From contig NZ_KB850000.1 in the NCBI RefSeq assembly GCF_000369405.1, forward strand, positions 1,198,768 through 1,262,767: DNA of 64,000 nt, read 5' to 3'. This document shows, piece after piece, positions 19,046-28,057 of the stretch. The stretch comes from Acinetobacter sp. ANC 3929. Lineage in GTDB: Bacteria; Pseudomonadota; Gammaproteobacteria; Pseudomonadales; Moraxellaceae. The notes beneath the pieces were generated by a model. It did not search any database. It worked only from the letters and a program-made list of their open reading frames with translations, and was not told the DNA's origin. The position numbers and the translations under genes are program-made. Positions within the stretch are counted from its first letter, which is position 1, and every line of letters begins with the position of its first letter.

Positions 19046-19987
19046 TTACTCGCCTAAATCTTCGAGAAAATCAAAGGTTGGAACAAAGAATAAGCTACCT
19101 GAAACAGGTGTACTGAAATCCAGTAAGCGGTCGACATGTCCAGTTTCTTTACCCAAGAACATATTCTCAAGCATAGTTTTGGTGATATTAAAAGAACGTG
19201 AATAGCCAATAAAGAAGGTACCATATTCTCCTTCAGTTGGATTGGAAAATGGCATATTGGCTCTTAAAATTTTAAGTTCGTTCCCGTCAGCATCATGTGC
19301 CTTACTCGCGACATTATGTGCACTTTGCGGTTTAACGTCATCGCCAAGCTCGACGTCATCATATTTCTTTCGACCAATCACCTTTTCCTGTTCTTCAGTA
19401 CTTAGTCCCTTCCACATTTCCATATTATGTAAATACTTTTGAATAAATACATAACTGCCACCGAGGAACTCAGCATCTTCTGAACCGACATAAGCAATCT
19501 CTTTGGCAATTTCATGCTCAGGGTTTTCAGTCCCATCGACAAAACCAAGAATGGCGCGACCATCAAAGTATCTAAAACCTTTGGTCTCGCTAATTGGGTA
19601 AGTATCTTCTTTTAATTGCTCATGCAAAATTGAGGCAAGTTCATAACAAATTGCCATTTGATTGGCACGAATGTGAAAGAATAAATCGCCTGTTGTTGCG
19701 ACCGCTGTATGTCTCGGCCCTTTGATCTCTTGAAATGGTGCCAGTTCTTTCGGCTTATTTAAATCTGGGAACAGCAAATCCCAAGCATTTGAGCCAATCC
19801 CCACCGAAGCACTGAAATTACTGTTTGGAAAACGATTGGTTAAACTGCGGACTAAGGCTGAAAAATTTGCAAGAAAATCAATCACCTCTGAATGATCTGG
19901 GTTGGTGTTGATGCCAAGCACGATAAATAAAGCATTTTCACCTGAAAGATTGTTGATCACAGGCTGAGGTCTTAAAGGTATATTCAT
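19046..19987 (-). CDS. Dyp-type heme peroxidase
   Basis: Dye-decolourising peroxidase of the YfeX-like class, 313 residues without a signal peptide, so cytoplasmic. The diagnostic GxxDG motif is seen in GFVDGTENPEHE, and the C-terminal half carries the FNITKTMLENMF and FFVPTFDFLEDLGE stretches. Such enzymes bind heme and use hydrogen peroxide to oxidise dyes, porphyrins and phenols; the natural substrate is usually unknown. It is a single gene, convergent with the thioesterase. Confidence 0.88.
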   Translation of the reverse strand: MNIPLRPQPVINNLSGENALFIVLGINTNPDHSEVIDFLANFSALVRSLTNRFPNSNFSASVGIGSNAWDLLFPDLNKPKELAPFQEIKGPRHTAVATTGDLFFHIRANQMAICYELASILHEQLKEDTYPISETKGFRYFDGRAILGFVDGTENPEHEIAKEIAYVGSEDAEFLGGSYVFIQKYLHNMEMWKGLSTEEQEKVIGRKKYDDVELGDDVKPQSAHNVASKAHDADGNELKILRANMPFSNPTEGEYGTFFIGYSRSFNITKTMLENMFLGKETGHVDRLLDFSTPVSGSLFFVPTFDFLEDLGE

Positions 19988-20071
19988 AATATTTGGGAAT
20001 AAAAAAACTTAATGCTCATATCCTACACAAATCAATGCATTAGAGATCAAACAAATCACAATTTTTTACTA

Positions 20072-20860
20072 TTATTGCGTATACAAAACAAAGCTATCAC
20101 CACGGCAAAAACTGGCTAAGGTGAGATTTAATTGCTTTGCCATTTCAATCGCCATACTGGTGGGTGCAGAAATGGTCGCCAATAGTCCAATATTATATTG
20201 TGCACATTTGCGGATCAGCTCATAACTGGCACGACTGGTCATCACCACAAAGCCCTCGGCAACATTCAGTTTTTGCTCCGCCAGATGACCAAGTAATTTA
20301 TCCAAGGCATTATGCCTGCCAACATCTTCAAACAGTGCCACAATTTGTCCTTTCACCACCCAAGCCGCAGCGTGTGCGCCACCAGTGAGTTCAGTAATTT
20401 TTTGGCGGGCTTTCAGTTGAGCAATGGCGTTTGGAATTTGCTTGAGCCACAAGGACGAAACCTTACTGCTGACTAAAGGTAGATCGGCATAAAATTGCTT
20501 TAGGCTTTCAATCCCACATAAACCACAGCCAGTACGTCCCACCATCATTCGGCGATGTTCCTTGAGTGCCATAAATGCACGCGATGAAATCGTCATATCG
20601 ACCTCAACGCCTAATGCAGTGTGACGAATTTCAAGCGAATACAACTCGTTTAGGCTGTGTAATATCCCTTCCGAGAGACTAAAACCTTTGGCAAATACCT
20701 CAAGGTCTGACGGCGTCGCCATCATCACAGCATGAGAGATTCCATTATAAATCAACGCTACAGGATACTCCTGAACGATATAATCCATTTCATTTTCAGA
20801 ATGATCCTGATGGAAACGATGCACTTGCACCGTTTCATAGCCGCGTGTTTTGGTATCCAC
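20072..20860 (-). CDS. fdhD: Formate dehydrogenase accessory sulfurtransferase FdhD
   Basis: FdhD carries sulfur from the cysteine desulfurase IscS to the molybdenum cofactor of formate dehydrogenase-like enzymes. The 262-residue sequence has the essential cysteine pair in RTGCGLCGIES and the late stretches FEDVGRHNALDKL and VMTSRASYELI that mark the family. It lies 27 bases downstream of the molybdoenzyme gene in the same direction, so this is the enzyme and its maturation factor in one operon. Confidence 0.93.
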   Translation of the reverse strand: MDTKTRGYETVQVHRFHQDHSENEMDYIVQEYPVALIYNGISHAVMMATPSDLEVFAKGFSLSEGILHSLNELYSLEIRHTALGVEVDMTISSRAFMALKEHRRMMVGRTGCGLCGIESLKQFYADLPLVSSKVSSLWLKQIPNAIAQLKARQKITELTGGAHAAAWVVKGQIVALFEDVGRHNALDKLLGHLAEQKLNVAEGFVVMTSRASYELIRKCAQYNIGLLATISAPTSMAIEMAKQLNLTLASFCRGDSFVLYTQ

Positions 20861-20887
20861 AATTGACCTCTTTACTTAAGCGCGCAA

Positions 20888-23296
20888 CTAGACACTACCC
20901 ACACGTTCATTGGCATGTTCAGGATCAACTGCAACTGCTAAGTTAAAATGCTCAGGCGCCTGACCTGCATGCAGGATCACAGGGATACTTTTCGATGCTG
21001 GAATTTTGGCATATTTATCATGACTGCCTAAGGCCACCAATGGATTGGTTTCAGGATAGTACGCTGCCAGACTGCCTTGCGGAATGTTATAGGGTACGAT
21101 ACGGAAACTATGTACAATCCGTTTAACCCCATCCGAGAACACACTTTCGATATCGACCCATTGATCAGCCTCAAAGCCTGATGCATCAATATCGGCCTGA
21201 TTCATAAACAATACACGGCGCTGCCCAAATACCCCACGATAACGGTCATCCAGACCATATAACGTCGTGTTGTACTGGTCATGCGAACGCGTCGTCATCA
21301 AGGTATAAACCTGTTGCTCACTATAGCTCGCAGCATACTGGTTTTCTTCGTCCTCATATACTTCGGCCAATGGTGTAATCAAAAATTGTGCTTTGCCACT
21401 TGGGGTATTCCAGACGTGCTGATTGGCCGGATGCTCTAAATGGAAACCACTCGGTTGATAGACCCGCTGATTGAAGTCATGAAACTCATCAAACACCTCG
21501 GCAATCGAGTCACGAATACGGTCATAACTTTCAATATACCAGCGCCATTTCACATGACTCTCAGGCAACACGGCTTCTGCCATACGGGCCACAATATCGG
21601 GTTCAGACAAGATATTTTCAGAAATCGGTGGATTACGCCCTGCTGAAAGATGCACATTACTCATCGAATCTTCTACTGAAATCGCTTGAGGTCCATGCAC
21701 CTGCATATCCACTTCGGTACGCCCCAAACAAGGCAGCATCAACGCATCCTGACCACACACCAGATGGCTACGATTCAGCTTGGTGGTAATATTGACGGTT
21801 AAATTACAACGCCGTAAAGCTTCTTGGGTATAAGGTGTATCAGGCGTTGCAACGGCAAAGTTACCGCCAAGGCCAATAAAGACTTTTACATCACCTTCGT
21901 ACATGGCCTTGATGGTATCGACCACGCCAAAACCATGTTTACGTGGCGATTTGATTCCAAATACACGATCAATACTGTCTAGTAAAGCCTCACTTGGATT
22001 TTCATTGATACCCATGGTACGGTCACCTTGCACATTACTATGCCCACGCACTGGACACAAACCTGCGCCTGGACGACCAATATGTCCACGCGCCAGCATC
22101 AAATTCGCCAGCATATGAATATTGGCGGTGCCATGGCGATGTTGAGTGATCCCCATTCCCCAACAGAAAATAGCGGTTTTCGCATCAACATACATCTGGG
22201 CAATCGATTCTAAATGTTCAGGTGAAAGTCCCGTATGCTTATGGATTTCAGACCACGCTGTAGCATCAATCTCAGCCAACATCTCATCAAAACCAATGGT
22301 ATTCATTTCAATAAAACTGCGATCAAAAACGCTTGCTTTCCCTTTCTCGAGTGCCTTTTTATCCCACTCCAATAAATGCTTCATTACCCCAAACATCAGT
22401 GCATAGTCACCACCAATTTTGGGTTGGAAGTAATAGCGACTAATTGGGGTACTACCATTGGTCATCATTTCCAATGGTGCTTGCGGATCTTGAAAGCGCT
22501 CTAAACCACGTTCTTTGATTGGATTAATCGCAACAATATTACCGCCTCTCCGAGAGACTTCTCTTAAGGTTGCCAACATCCTTGGATGGTTGGTACCTGG
22601 ATTATGCCCAAAGCTAAAAATAGCATCTGCTTGATCGAAATCATCTAGAGTGACTGTGCCCTTACCTAAACCAATCGCATCTTTTAAACCAACACTGGTG
22701 GTTTCGTGGCACATATTGGAACAGTCTGGAAAATTATTAGTACCGAAGCTACGGACAAATAATTGGTACAAAAAAGCCGCTTCATTACTGGCACGACCAG
22801 ACGTATAAAATGCAGCTTGATCAGGATGATCGAGTGCTTGTAGATGTTTGGCAATCAACTGAAAAGCTTCATCCCAAGAAATCGGGACATATTTATCTGA
22901 TACAGGATCGTAACGCATTGGGTCAGTTAAACGACCTAAATCTTCAAGATAAAAATCATTCTGTTCAGCAAGCCAACTCACTGTATGCTGTGCAAAAAAT
23001 TCAGGTGTTACTGTTTTACTGGTTGCTTCGAAAGCCACAGCCTTGGCACCGTTTTCACAAAAGTTAAAGGCGTGCGCATCCTTTTTCTCTGGCCAAGCAC
23101 AGCCTGGACAGTCAAAACCAGTCGGCTGATTAATATTAAGTAAGGTGATTGAACCTTTTTTTAAAATATCTTGCCTTTTTAAGTTTCGGGCAACGCTCAG
23201 TAATGCGCCCCATCCACCTGCAGGTTGGGTATAGGGTTCAATTCTTGCAAAGCTGGTATTTTCTTGCTTATGAATGGGTTGTTCTGAGTTATCCAT
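20888..23296 (-). CDS. Molybdopterin oxidoreductase, FdhF/YdeP family
   Basis: A large cytoplasmic molybdoenzyme of the formate-dehydrogenase-alpha/YdeP family. The start at 23296 (MDNSEQPIHKQENT) follows GAGG at 8 bases; a frame from 23407 adds 37 unlikely residues. The protein is about 802 residues. An N-terminal cysteine group, DCPGCAWPEKK with a later FCENG, probably binds an iron-sulfur cluster. It continues with molybdopterin-binding segments (FYTSGRASNEAAF, CWGMGITQH, GLGGNFAVATPD) and a C-terminal MopB domain (MTTRSHDQYNTTLYG). Reaction unproven; YdeP is linked to acid resistance in E. coli. FdhD next door supports a sulfurated Mo site. Confidence 0.88.
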   Translation of the reverse strand: MDNSEQPIHKQENTSFARIEPYTQPAGGWGALLSVARNLKRQDILKKGSITLLNINQPTGFDCPGCAWPEKKDAHAFNFCENGAKAVAFEATSKTVTPEFFAQHTVSWLAEQNDFYLEDLGRLTDPMRYDPVSDKYVPISWDEAFQLIAKHLQALDHPDQAAFYTSGRASNEAAFLYQLFVRSFGTNNFPDCSNMCHETTSVGLKDAIGLGKGTVTLDDFDQADAIFSFGHNPGTNHPRMLATLREVSRRGGNIVAINPIKERGLERFQDPQAPLEMMTNGSTPISRYYFQPKIGGDYALMFGVMKHLLEWDKKALEKGKASVFDRSFIEMNTIGFDEMLAEIDATAWSEIHKHTGLSPEHLESIAQMYVDAKTAIFCWGMGITQHRHGTANIHMLANLMLARGHIGRPGAGLCPVRGHSNVQGDRTMGINENPSEALLDSIDRVFGIKSPRKHGFGVVDTIKAMYEGDVKVFIGLGGNFAVATPDTPYTQEALRRCNLTVNITTKLNRSHLVCGQDALMLPCLGRTEVDMQVHGPQAISVEDSMSNVHLSAGRNPPISENILSEPDIVARMAEAVLPESHVKWRWYIESYDRIRDSIAEVFDEFHDFNQRVYQPSGFHLEHPANQHVWNTPSGKAQFLITPLAEVYEDEENQYAASYSEQQVYTLMTTRSHDQYNTTLYGLDDRYRGVFGQRRVLFMNQADIDASGFEADQWVDIESVFSDGVKRIVHSFRIVPYNIPQGSLAAYYPETNPLVALGSHDKYAKIPASKSIPVILHAGQAPEHFNLAVAVDPEHANERVGSV

Positions 23297-23410
23297 CACG
23301 CTGCCCTCATCTGAGCTATTTTTAACATTGGCTACAGATAGGATTAACATGAATTTTGCTTCTTTTCTATTCTTGATTTGTCTTATGCCTGTATTTTTTG
23401 GCATCAAAAT

Positions 23411-23433
23411 AAAGCCTAGATCATCTAGGCTTT
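23411..23433 (-). terminator. Intrinsic terminator after the solute-binding protein gene
   Basis: AAAGCCTAGA at 23411-23420 pairs with TCTAGGCTTT at 23424-23433 around a 3-base loop, 28 bases beyond the stop of the minus-strand gene ending at 23461. The T run is short (TTTATTTT on the minus strand). Confidence 0.75.
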
Positions 23434-23460
23434 ATTTATCATTTGATCAAAATTATTAAA

Positions 23461-24468
23461 TTACTCTCCAGTCAAAGCACACTCAAAGTTGGCTTTATCC
23501 ACTGAGCAACGCGCTTTCTTTAATACAGACATCATACTTGCGTCGTAAATGCCACGTTGAGTCAGTTCAATACGCCCATCACGCATCATTTTTTGATATT
23601 TCAATTTATCTTCTGGGGTTAAATTCATTTTGTATTTTGCAGGGATTTCAGCTTCCAAACGCTTAATCGTTGCAAATATTTTTGGCAGTTGTTTTACCGA
23701 CCAATCACGGGATTTCTGTCCGAAACCAGCGGGAAATTTTTCAGGACGGATCACTACATTTGCAGTCACTTGTAATACAGGAAAATTATACATAACGCCA
23801 TTGGTACCTAAACCTTTGCTTAACTCCAAAGGTTTATATGCATAAGCTGGCGCACCAATCATATCTACCTGACCATTGTTAAACTTAGCAGCAAAGTTGG
23901 AAATATCTGAAAGCACCGCTTGTGCACCAACACGTTGTACAATCAGTTTTTGTGCATCGTCATACCCCAATACTGCAAACTTTTTACCTGCCGCTTTTTC
24001 TATTGAGTTAATGCTTTTATCACGGACAAAAATATAAGCTGATCCCAGTGGAGAAATGCCGACCACTTCATATTTATTACCACCCAAATTGGTGGTCATT
24101 TTCGCTGCATTACGCGGGTCAGATACGAAGGTAATGGCACGTTTCGCGATCTCATCACTCGGTACGCCACCTAAAGAATCAATTGAACCTACAAATTTAT
24201 TATATGGACGGGCACGCATTGACGTCATTGCGACGCCAGCACATTTTCCTGCTTTAAAATTGTTATCTGCCACCTGTTCATCAGTGATCGCCAAAAGATT
24301 GATATCTGCGCCCCAACCTTTGGCTGCCAATGCCCAGTCTTGCATCATTTTATAAGCCTCACCAGATTTACCTAAAATATCAAAAACACAAACATCAATC
24401 GCTGCTTGGGTCGAAGCAGAGACACTCAACATTGAAGTTGTTACGATAGCAAGTGCGATTTTTTTCAT
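23461..24468 (-). CDS. Putative periplasmic solute-binding protein (DUF6091-like)
   Basis: 335 residues with a cleavable signal peptide (MKKIALAIVTTSMLS to STQA). The mature part begins IDVCVFDILGKSGEAYKMMQDW and has paired cysteines, including AGKCAG and a C-terminal KKARCSVDKANFECALTGE that suggest disulfides. The general layout resembles TRAP/DctP-type binding proteins, but no transporter membrane genes are close by. It is a paralogue of the protein at 25573-26574, with roughly two thirds of positions alike by eye. The ligand is unknown. It is the last gene of a three-gene block headed by the divergent AraC regulator. Confidence 0.75.
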   Translation of the reverse strand: MKKIALAIVTTSMLSVSASTQAAIDVCVFDILGKSGEAYKMMQDWALAAKGWGADINLLAITDEQVADNNFKAGKCAGVAMTSMRARPYNKFVGSIDSLGGVPSDEIAKRAITFVSDPRNAAKMTTNLGGNKYEVVGISPLGSAYIFVRDKSINSIEKAAGKKFAVLGYDDAQKLIVQRVGAQAVLSDISNFAAKFNNGQVDMIGAPAYAYKPLELSKGLGTNGVMYNFPVLQVTANVVIRPEKFPAGFGQKSRDWSVKQLPKIFATIKRLEAEIPAKYKMNLTPEDKLKYQKMMRDGRIELTQRGIYDASMMSVLKKARCSVDKANFECALTGE

Positions 24469-24595
24469 ATTTCCTTCCTTCTACAAACTTAATGTTTGTT
24501 TTCCTCATAAGACACTTGATGTGCCTTTTTATTTATAACGACTCTGAATCATCGTTATTTAAATACTGAATCATAAAAAATTATAATTGCAGTCC

Positions 24596-25504
24596 CTATT
24601 TTAAGGCTTGAACGGCAGGTGAACGTGCCAAATAATCTAAAGCTTGTTGCGTGTTTCCTTCCGTTTCTGGATGAAACTTAGGAGAAATCCAACGAATCGT
24701 TGCTTGAGTTAAAAATGTTAATGTCGGTCCATTATCTGTCACTTTGGCTTGTTTGTTATAGGTCAATAAAATGCCAAATAAACTCTTGTTCGCGATCTTT
24801 TTTACAGCTGGATCTGGATCTTGTTTACCTAAGTGTCGACCGACGTCTGCCAATACATAAATAAAAATCGGAAAAACCAAGGCCATCAATAACTGACGAT
24901 AAAGATAAAAAAGAATCGGGTTAGGTAGCATTTCTTTAAATAAATCAAATGCAACACAACGATGCTCTACTTCCTCAGCCAAATGCCAACGGAACATGTC
25001 AGCAATGACAGGATCAGCTTTGTCCCATGATTTATTGTCCATGCACCATTGTCCGAGCACACCAGTAAAATGCTCAATAGCAGCAACCACTCCGACTCGT
25101 GTAATTAACCAGAAATGCTCTAATGGCTTGACCTCTAATTGTTTAATGCCTAAAGGGCTTTCACCAAGTAAGATACCGAAGATCCAGTTAATTTTTTTAA
25201 ACGCGGGGTCCAAATCATAATCATGCTGTTTCAGAAATTCCTGTGCCCCTTGATGTGCTCGTGCATGGGTTGCCTCTTGGCGAATGAAACCTTTTACGTC
25301 ATCCATGAGAATCGGATCTTTTACATAAGGTAAAGCCTTGTTATAGACACGACAGAACCAGAACTCACCTGCAGGTAAAATTAAATTAATTCCATTAATC
25401 AGATGAGAACACACTGGATCATTTGGAATCCATTGCACAGGAGAGTCAGAAAAATCAAACTTTACAGGTCGTGCAACCAGTTTATGATGAGTAATTGCAT
25501 TCAT
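24596..25504 (-). CDS. Predicted metal-dependent hydrolase (PF10118-type)
   Basis: A 302-residue protein from the ATG at 25504 (MNAITHHKLVARPVKF), which has GAGG 6 bases upstream. It carries His/Glu pairs typical of the predicted metal-dependent hydrolase family: RQEATHARAHQGAQ, a helical AAIEHFTG, and WHLAEEVEHRCVAFDLF, reminiscent of a di-iron or ferritin-like four-helix site. A hydrophobic stretch near FYLYRQLLMALVFPIFIYVLAD may be membrane-associated. It sits between two paralogous periplasmic binding proteins. The reaction is unknown. Confidence 0.78.
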   Translation of the reverse strand: MNAITHHKLVARPVKFDFSDSPVQWIPNDPVCSHLINGINLILPAGEFWFCRVYNKALPYVKDPILMDDVKGFIRQEATHARAHQGAQEFLKQHDYDLDPAFKKINWIFGILLGESPLGIKQLEVKPLEHFWLITRVGVVAAIEHFTGVLGQWCMDNKSWDKADPVIADMFRWHLAEEVEHRCVAFDLFKEMLPNPILFYLYRQLLMALVFPIFIYVLADVGRHLGKQDPDPAVKKIANKSLFGILLTYNKQAKVTDNGPTLTFLTQATIRWISPKFHPETEGNTQQALDYLARSPAVQALK

Positions 25505-25572
25505 ATTGACCTCAACTTTACAGCCTTCATTTATCACATCTTTAATCTTTGAATAAACTCAGTGACTATTTG

Positions 25573-26574
25573 CTATTCACCACTCAATGAACACTCAAAA
25601 TTGGTTCGTTCTACAGTACATCGTGCCCGCTTAAGCACGCCCATCATGACAGGTTCATAAACACCCAATTTAGTTAACTCAATCCGCCCATCGCGCAACA
25701 TTTGTTGGTAACGACGTTTGTCTTCATTGGAAAGACTCTGTTTATACTTCGCAGGGATTTCAGCTTCCAAACGTGCAATCGTGGCAAAATTTTTGGGGAG
25801 TTGCTTGGTCGCCCAAGCCCTTGATTTCAAACCAAAGCCCGCTGGAAATTTGTCAGGACGGATAATGATGTCGCCAGTTAAATTAATCACAGGAAAATTA
25901 AACATCGCCCCGTTACTTCCTAAACCCTTCGCAATTTCTAATGGTCTATAAGCGTAGGCAGGCGCTGCAATCACATCGACTTGCTTGTTATTAAATTTCT
26001 TCGCAAAATCGGAAATTTCAGAAGGGACACCGACCAATTCCAGTCGATCTACAATCATTTTTTGGGCTTGATCATAATGTAAATAGGCAAACTTCTTACC
26101 TTTACCCTTCTCAATGGTATTGATCGTTTTGTCTCTCACAAAGACATAAGCCAAACCAATCTGAGCGATTGCCGCCACCTCAAACTCATCCTCATTGATA
26201 CGTGTTAACAAACGGTGTTTATTACGCGGATCCAATACATAGGTAATGGCTTTTTGGGCAATCGAATTACTGGTGATTGCGCCTAATGCATCAATCGATC
26301 CAGCAAACTTATTGTATTTCCGTGCTCGCATTGATGTCATTGATACTCCATCACATTTACCAGCGTCAAAGTCATTTTGTGCTTTGGCTTCGTCTTGATA
26401 CGGAATAAGATTTAAATCTGCATTCCAAGCTTTTGCAGCCAAAGCCCATTCTTCTACGATTTTGTAAGATTCTCCGGCCTTACCCAGTAAATCAAACACA
26501 CAGATATCAACTTCTGCTCGTGTTGTAGTTGAAAATGCAGTGAGAAAGGCTGTAATCAAAATTCCTTTTTTCAT
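25573..26574 (-). CDS. Putative periplasmic solute-binding protein (DUF6091-like), paralogue
   Basis: 333 residues, signal peptide MKKGILITAFLTAFSTTTRA. The mature protein starts EVDICVFDLLGKAGESYKI and aligns along its whole length with the protein at 23461-24468, including the cysteine-bearing end KRARCTVERTNFECSLSGE. It therefore reflects a gene duplication around the hydrolase gene. It is the first gene of the block and is divergent from the AraC regulator at 26742, which probably controls it. Its role in binding or transport is inferred from the family name only. Confidence 0.75.
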   Translation of the reverse strand: MKKGILITAFLTAFSTTTRAEVDICVFDLLGKAGESYKIVEEWALAAKAWNADLNLIPYQDEAKAQNDFDAGKCDGVSMTSMRARKYNKFAGSIDALGAITSNSIAQKAITYVLDPRNKHRLLTRINEDEFEVAAIAQIGLAYVFVRDKTINTIEKGKGKKFAYLHYDQAQKMIVDRLELVGVPSEISDFAKKFNNKQVDVIAAPAYAYRPLEIAKGLGSNGAMFNFPVINLTGDIIIRPDKFPAGFGLKSRAWATKQLPKNFATIARLEAEIPAKYKQSLSNEDKRRYQQMLRDGRIELTKLGVYEPVMMGVLKRARCTVERTNFECSLSGE

Positions 26575-26741
26575 TACGGATCCTGGTACTATTTTTAAAC
26601 GATCTGAACACTTTCATTCGCAGTGAATAATGAAACATGAATCATCTGCCAAAGTGCTGATGCGCCTATTTTTAAATAAAAAAAAATGTTGTAATAGTTC
26701 CTAGCAAGCCATTTTGGTATCATTTCCCGACGATCACTGTT

Positions 26742-27746
26742 ATGCCCTTAAACAAAGAATTAGAAAGAACAGTTCCTGGCACTTATATTGCGCTCATGGT
26801 TGATGTGGTGTCACGCTGGGATATTTCAGCGGATGAACTACTCAGCGACTCAGGCTTGACCCAAGAACAATTGGTACAACCTTTGTGGCGAGCTGATGCC
26901 AAAATCGTGATGGGCATTCTAAGGCGCGCACTGGAGCTGACCCAAGTCCCTGCACTCGAGTTCGGTTTTTATTTGGGCATGCAAATGACCATTACCTGTC
27001 ATGGCTTGATGGGTATGGCAGCTATGCTCGCAAAAGATGTAAAGCAAGCACTCAATATTGCGCAGGAGTTTATTTCACTTCAATCCAGTATTCATACTAT
27101 CAAGCTCGATGTTGTGGATGAGTATGCAATTATCTTATTTGAACAGACCGAAGCCTATTATCTGGACGAAGTCATTCAAATTGCGCTGCTCCTCGGATTT
27201 GCACAGATGGGGAAAAACATTTCAGGACAAGCATTGACAGGTTTCGCTGATGTTCAATTTAGTAAACCCGATTATTTTGATCAATTTCTTCCCTTAGTTC
27301 CGGGTGAAGTACGGTTTAATCGTGCTGCAACGCGTTTAGAATTTAAAAAAGAAATATTGGATCTTCCACTACTACATTCTGATGCCATTGCTGAACGTCT
27401 GGCACGAGAAGAATGCAAGTCTCAGTTGCGTAAGTTATTAAAACAAAATAGCTTTAATAGCACGCTACAAGATTTGATCTATGATGAAGCTCTGGGAATA
27501 AGCCCCTTAACGGAAATCTTAAAGAAAGTTCAAATGTCTGAACGCGCCCTACAGCGAAAACTGGAAAGTGAAGGAACAAATTTTCGAGAACTGGTTGATA
27601 AAGTCAGATGTGAAAAAGCCATTCAACTCCTTAAAAATCCCAATTTATCACTTGAAAATATTGCAAGCCATTTGGGATACAGCAATACCAAAAATTTCTC
27701 GCGCGCTTTTAAACGCTGGACGGGAACCTCACCACGGCGTTATTAA
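26742..27746 (+). CDS. AraC-family transcriptional regulator
   Basis: 334-residue regulator with an N-terminal ligand-sensing domain of the type found in OruR/ArgR-like AraC proteins (LEFGFYLGMQMTITCHGLMG region) and a C-terminal double helix-turn-helix at about 250-332 (EILKKVQMSERALQRKLESEG and IASHLGYSNTKNFSRAFKRW). It is divergent from the binding-protein/hydrolase block, with 167 bases between, and is the likely regulator of that block. The inducer is not predictable. Confidence 0.87.
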   Translation: MPLNKELERTVPGTYIALMVDVVSRWDISADELLSDSGLTQEQLVQPLWRADAKIVMGILRRALELTQVPALEFGFYLGMQMTITCHGLMGMAAMLAKDVKQALNIAQEFISLQSSIHTIKLDVVDEYAIILFEQTEAYYLDEVIQIALLLGFAQMGKNISGQALTGFADVQFSKPDYFDQFLPLVPGEVRFNRAATRLEFKKEILDLPLLHSDAIAERLAREECKSQLRKLLKQNSFNSTLQDLIYDEALGISPLTEILKKVQMSERALQRKLESEGTNFRELVDKVRCEKAIQLLKNPNLSLENIASHLGYSNTKNFSRAFKRWTGTSPRRY

Positions 27747-27776
27747 TTGTACAGTGTGATCTAAATATTAAAAAAA

Positions 27777-27807
27777 CTTACTGGCAAGTGCTCAGATCAC
27801 CAGTAAG
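27777..27807 (-). terminator. Terminator, bidirectional position, best on minus strand
   Basis: CTTACTGG at 27777-27784 pairs with CCAGTAAG at 27800-27807. On the minus strand a run of T follows, so it ends the operon of the small membrane protein. It also lies just past the AraC gene on the plus strand. Confidence 0.7.
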
Positions 27808-27839
27808 AGAGAAAAAATGTACTGCATTTGCCTGAAAAC

Positions 27840-28013
27840 TTATTTATTTGGCTGAGCAGCTGTCTGTACTTGTGCTGCATTCTGCTTTTGTTGTGATGGC
27901 ATATAATCTGGCTGATTACTCACCGCCAAAAAGAAAAATACCAAAAACAAACACCCTAGTAAAATACTGATTCCAACAGCAAGATAAGGAAATTTTGATT
28001 GCTCTTGAGACAT
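27840..28013 (-). CDS. Small single-span membrane protein, 57 residues
   Basis: A short gene with AGGAG 8 bases before its ATG. The protein has a short polar start (MSQEQSKFPY), one hydrophobic helix at about residues 11-31 (LAVGISILLGCLFLVFFFLA) and a glutamine/alanine-rich tail, predicted to lie in the periplasm or cytoplasm. It follows the gene at 28058-28882 by 44 bases and is closed by a terminator, so the two are probably one transcript. I recognise no family. The strong ribosome site, typical membrane-protein layout and dedicated terminator support it as real. Confidence 0.7.
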   Translation of the reverse strand: MSQEQSKFPYLAVGISILLGCLFLVFFFLAVSNQPDYMPSQQKQNAAQVQTAAQPNK

Positions 28014-28057
28014 AAGCTCTACTCCTATTCAAATACTTAAATTCAATTCGATACGAT

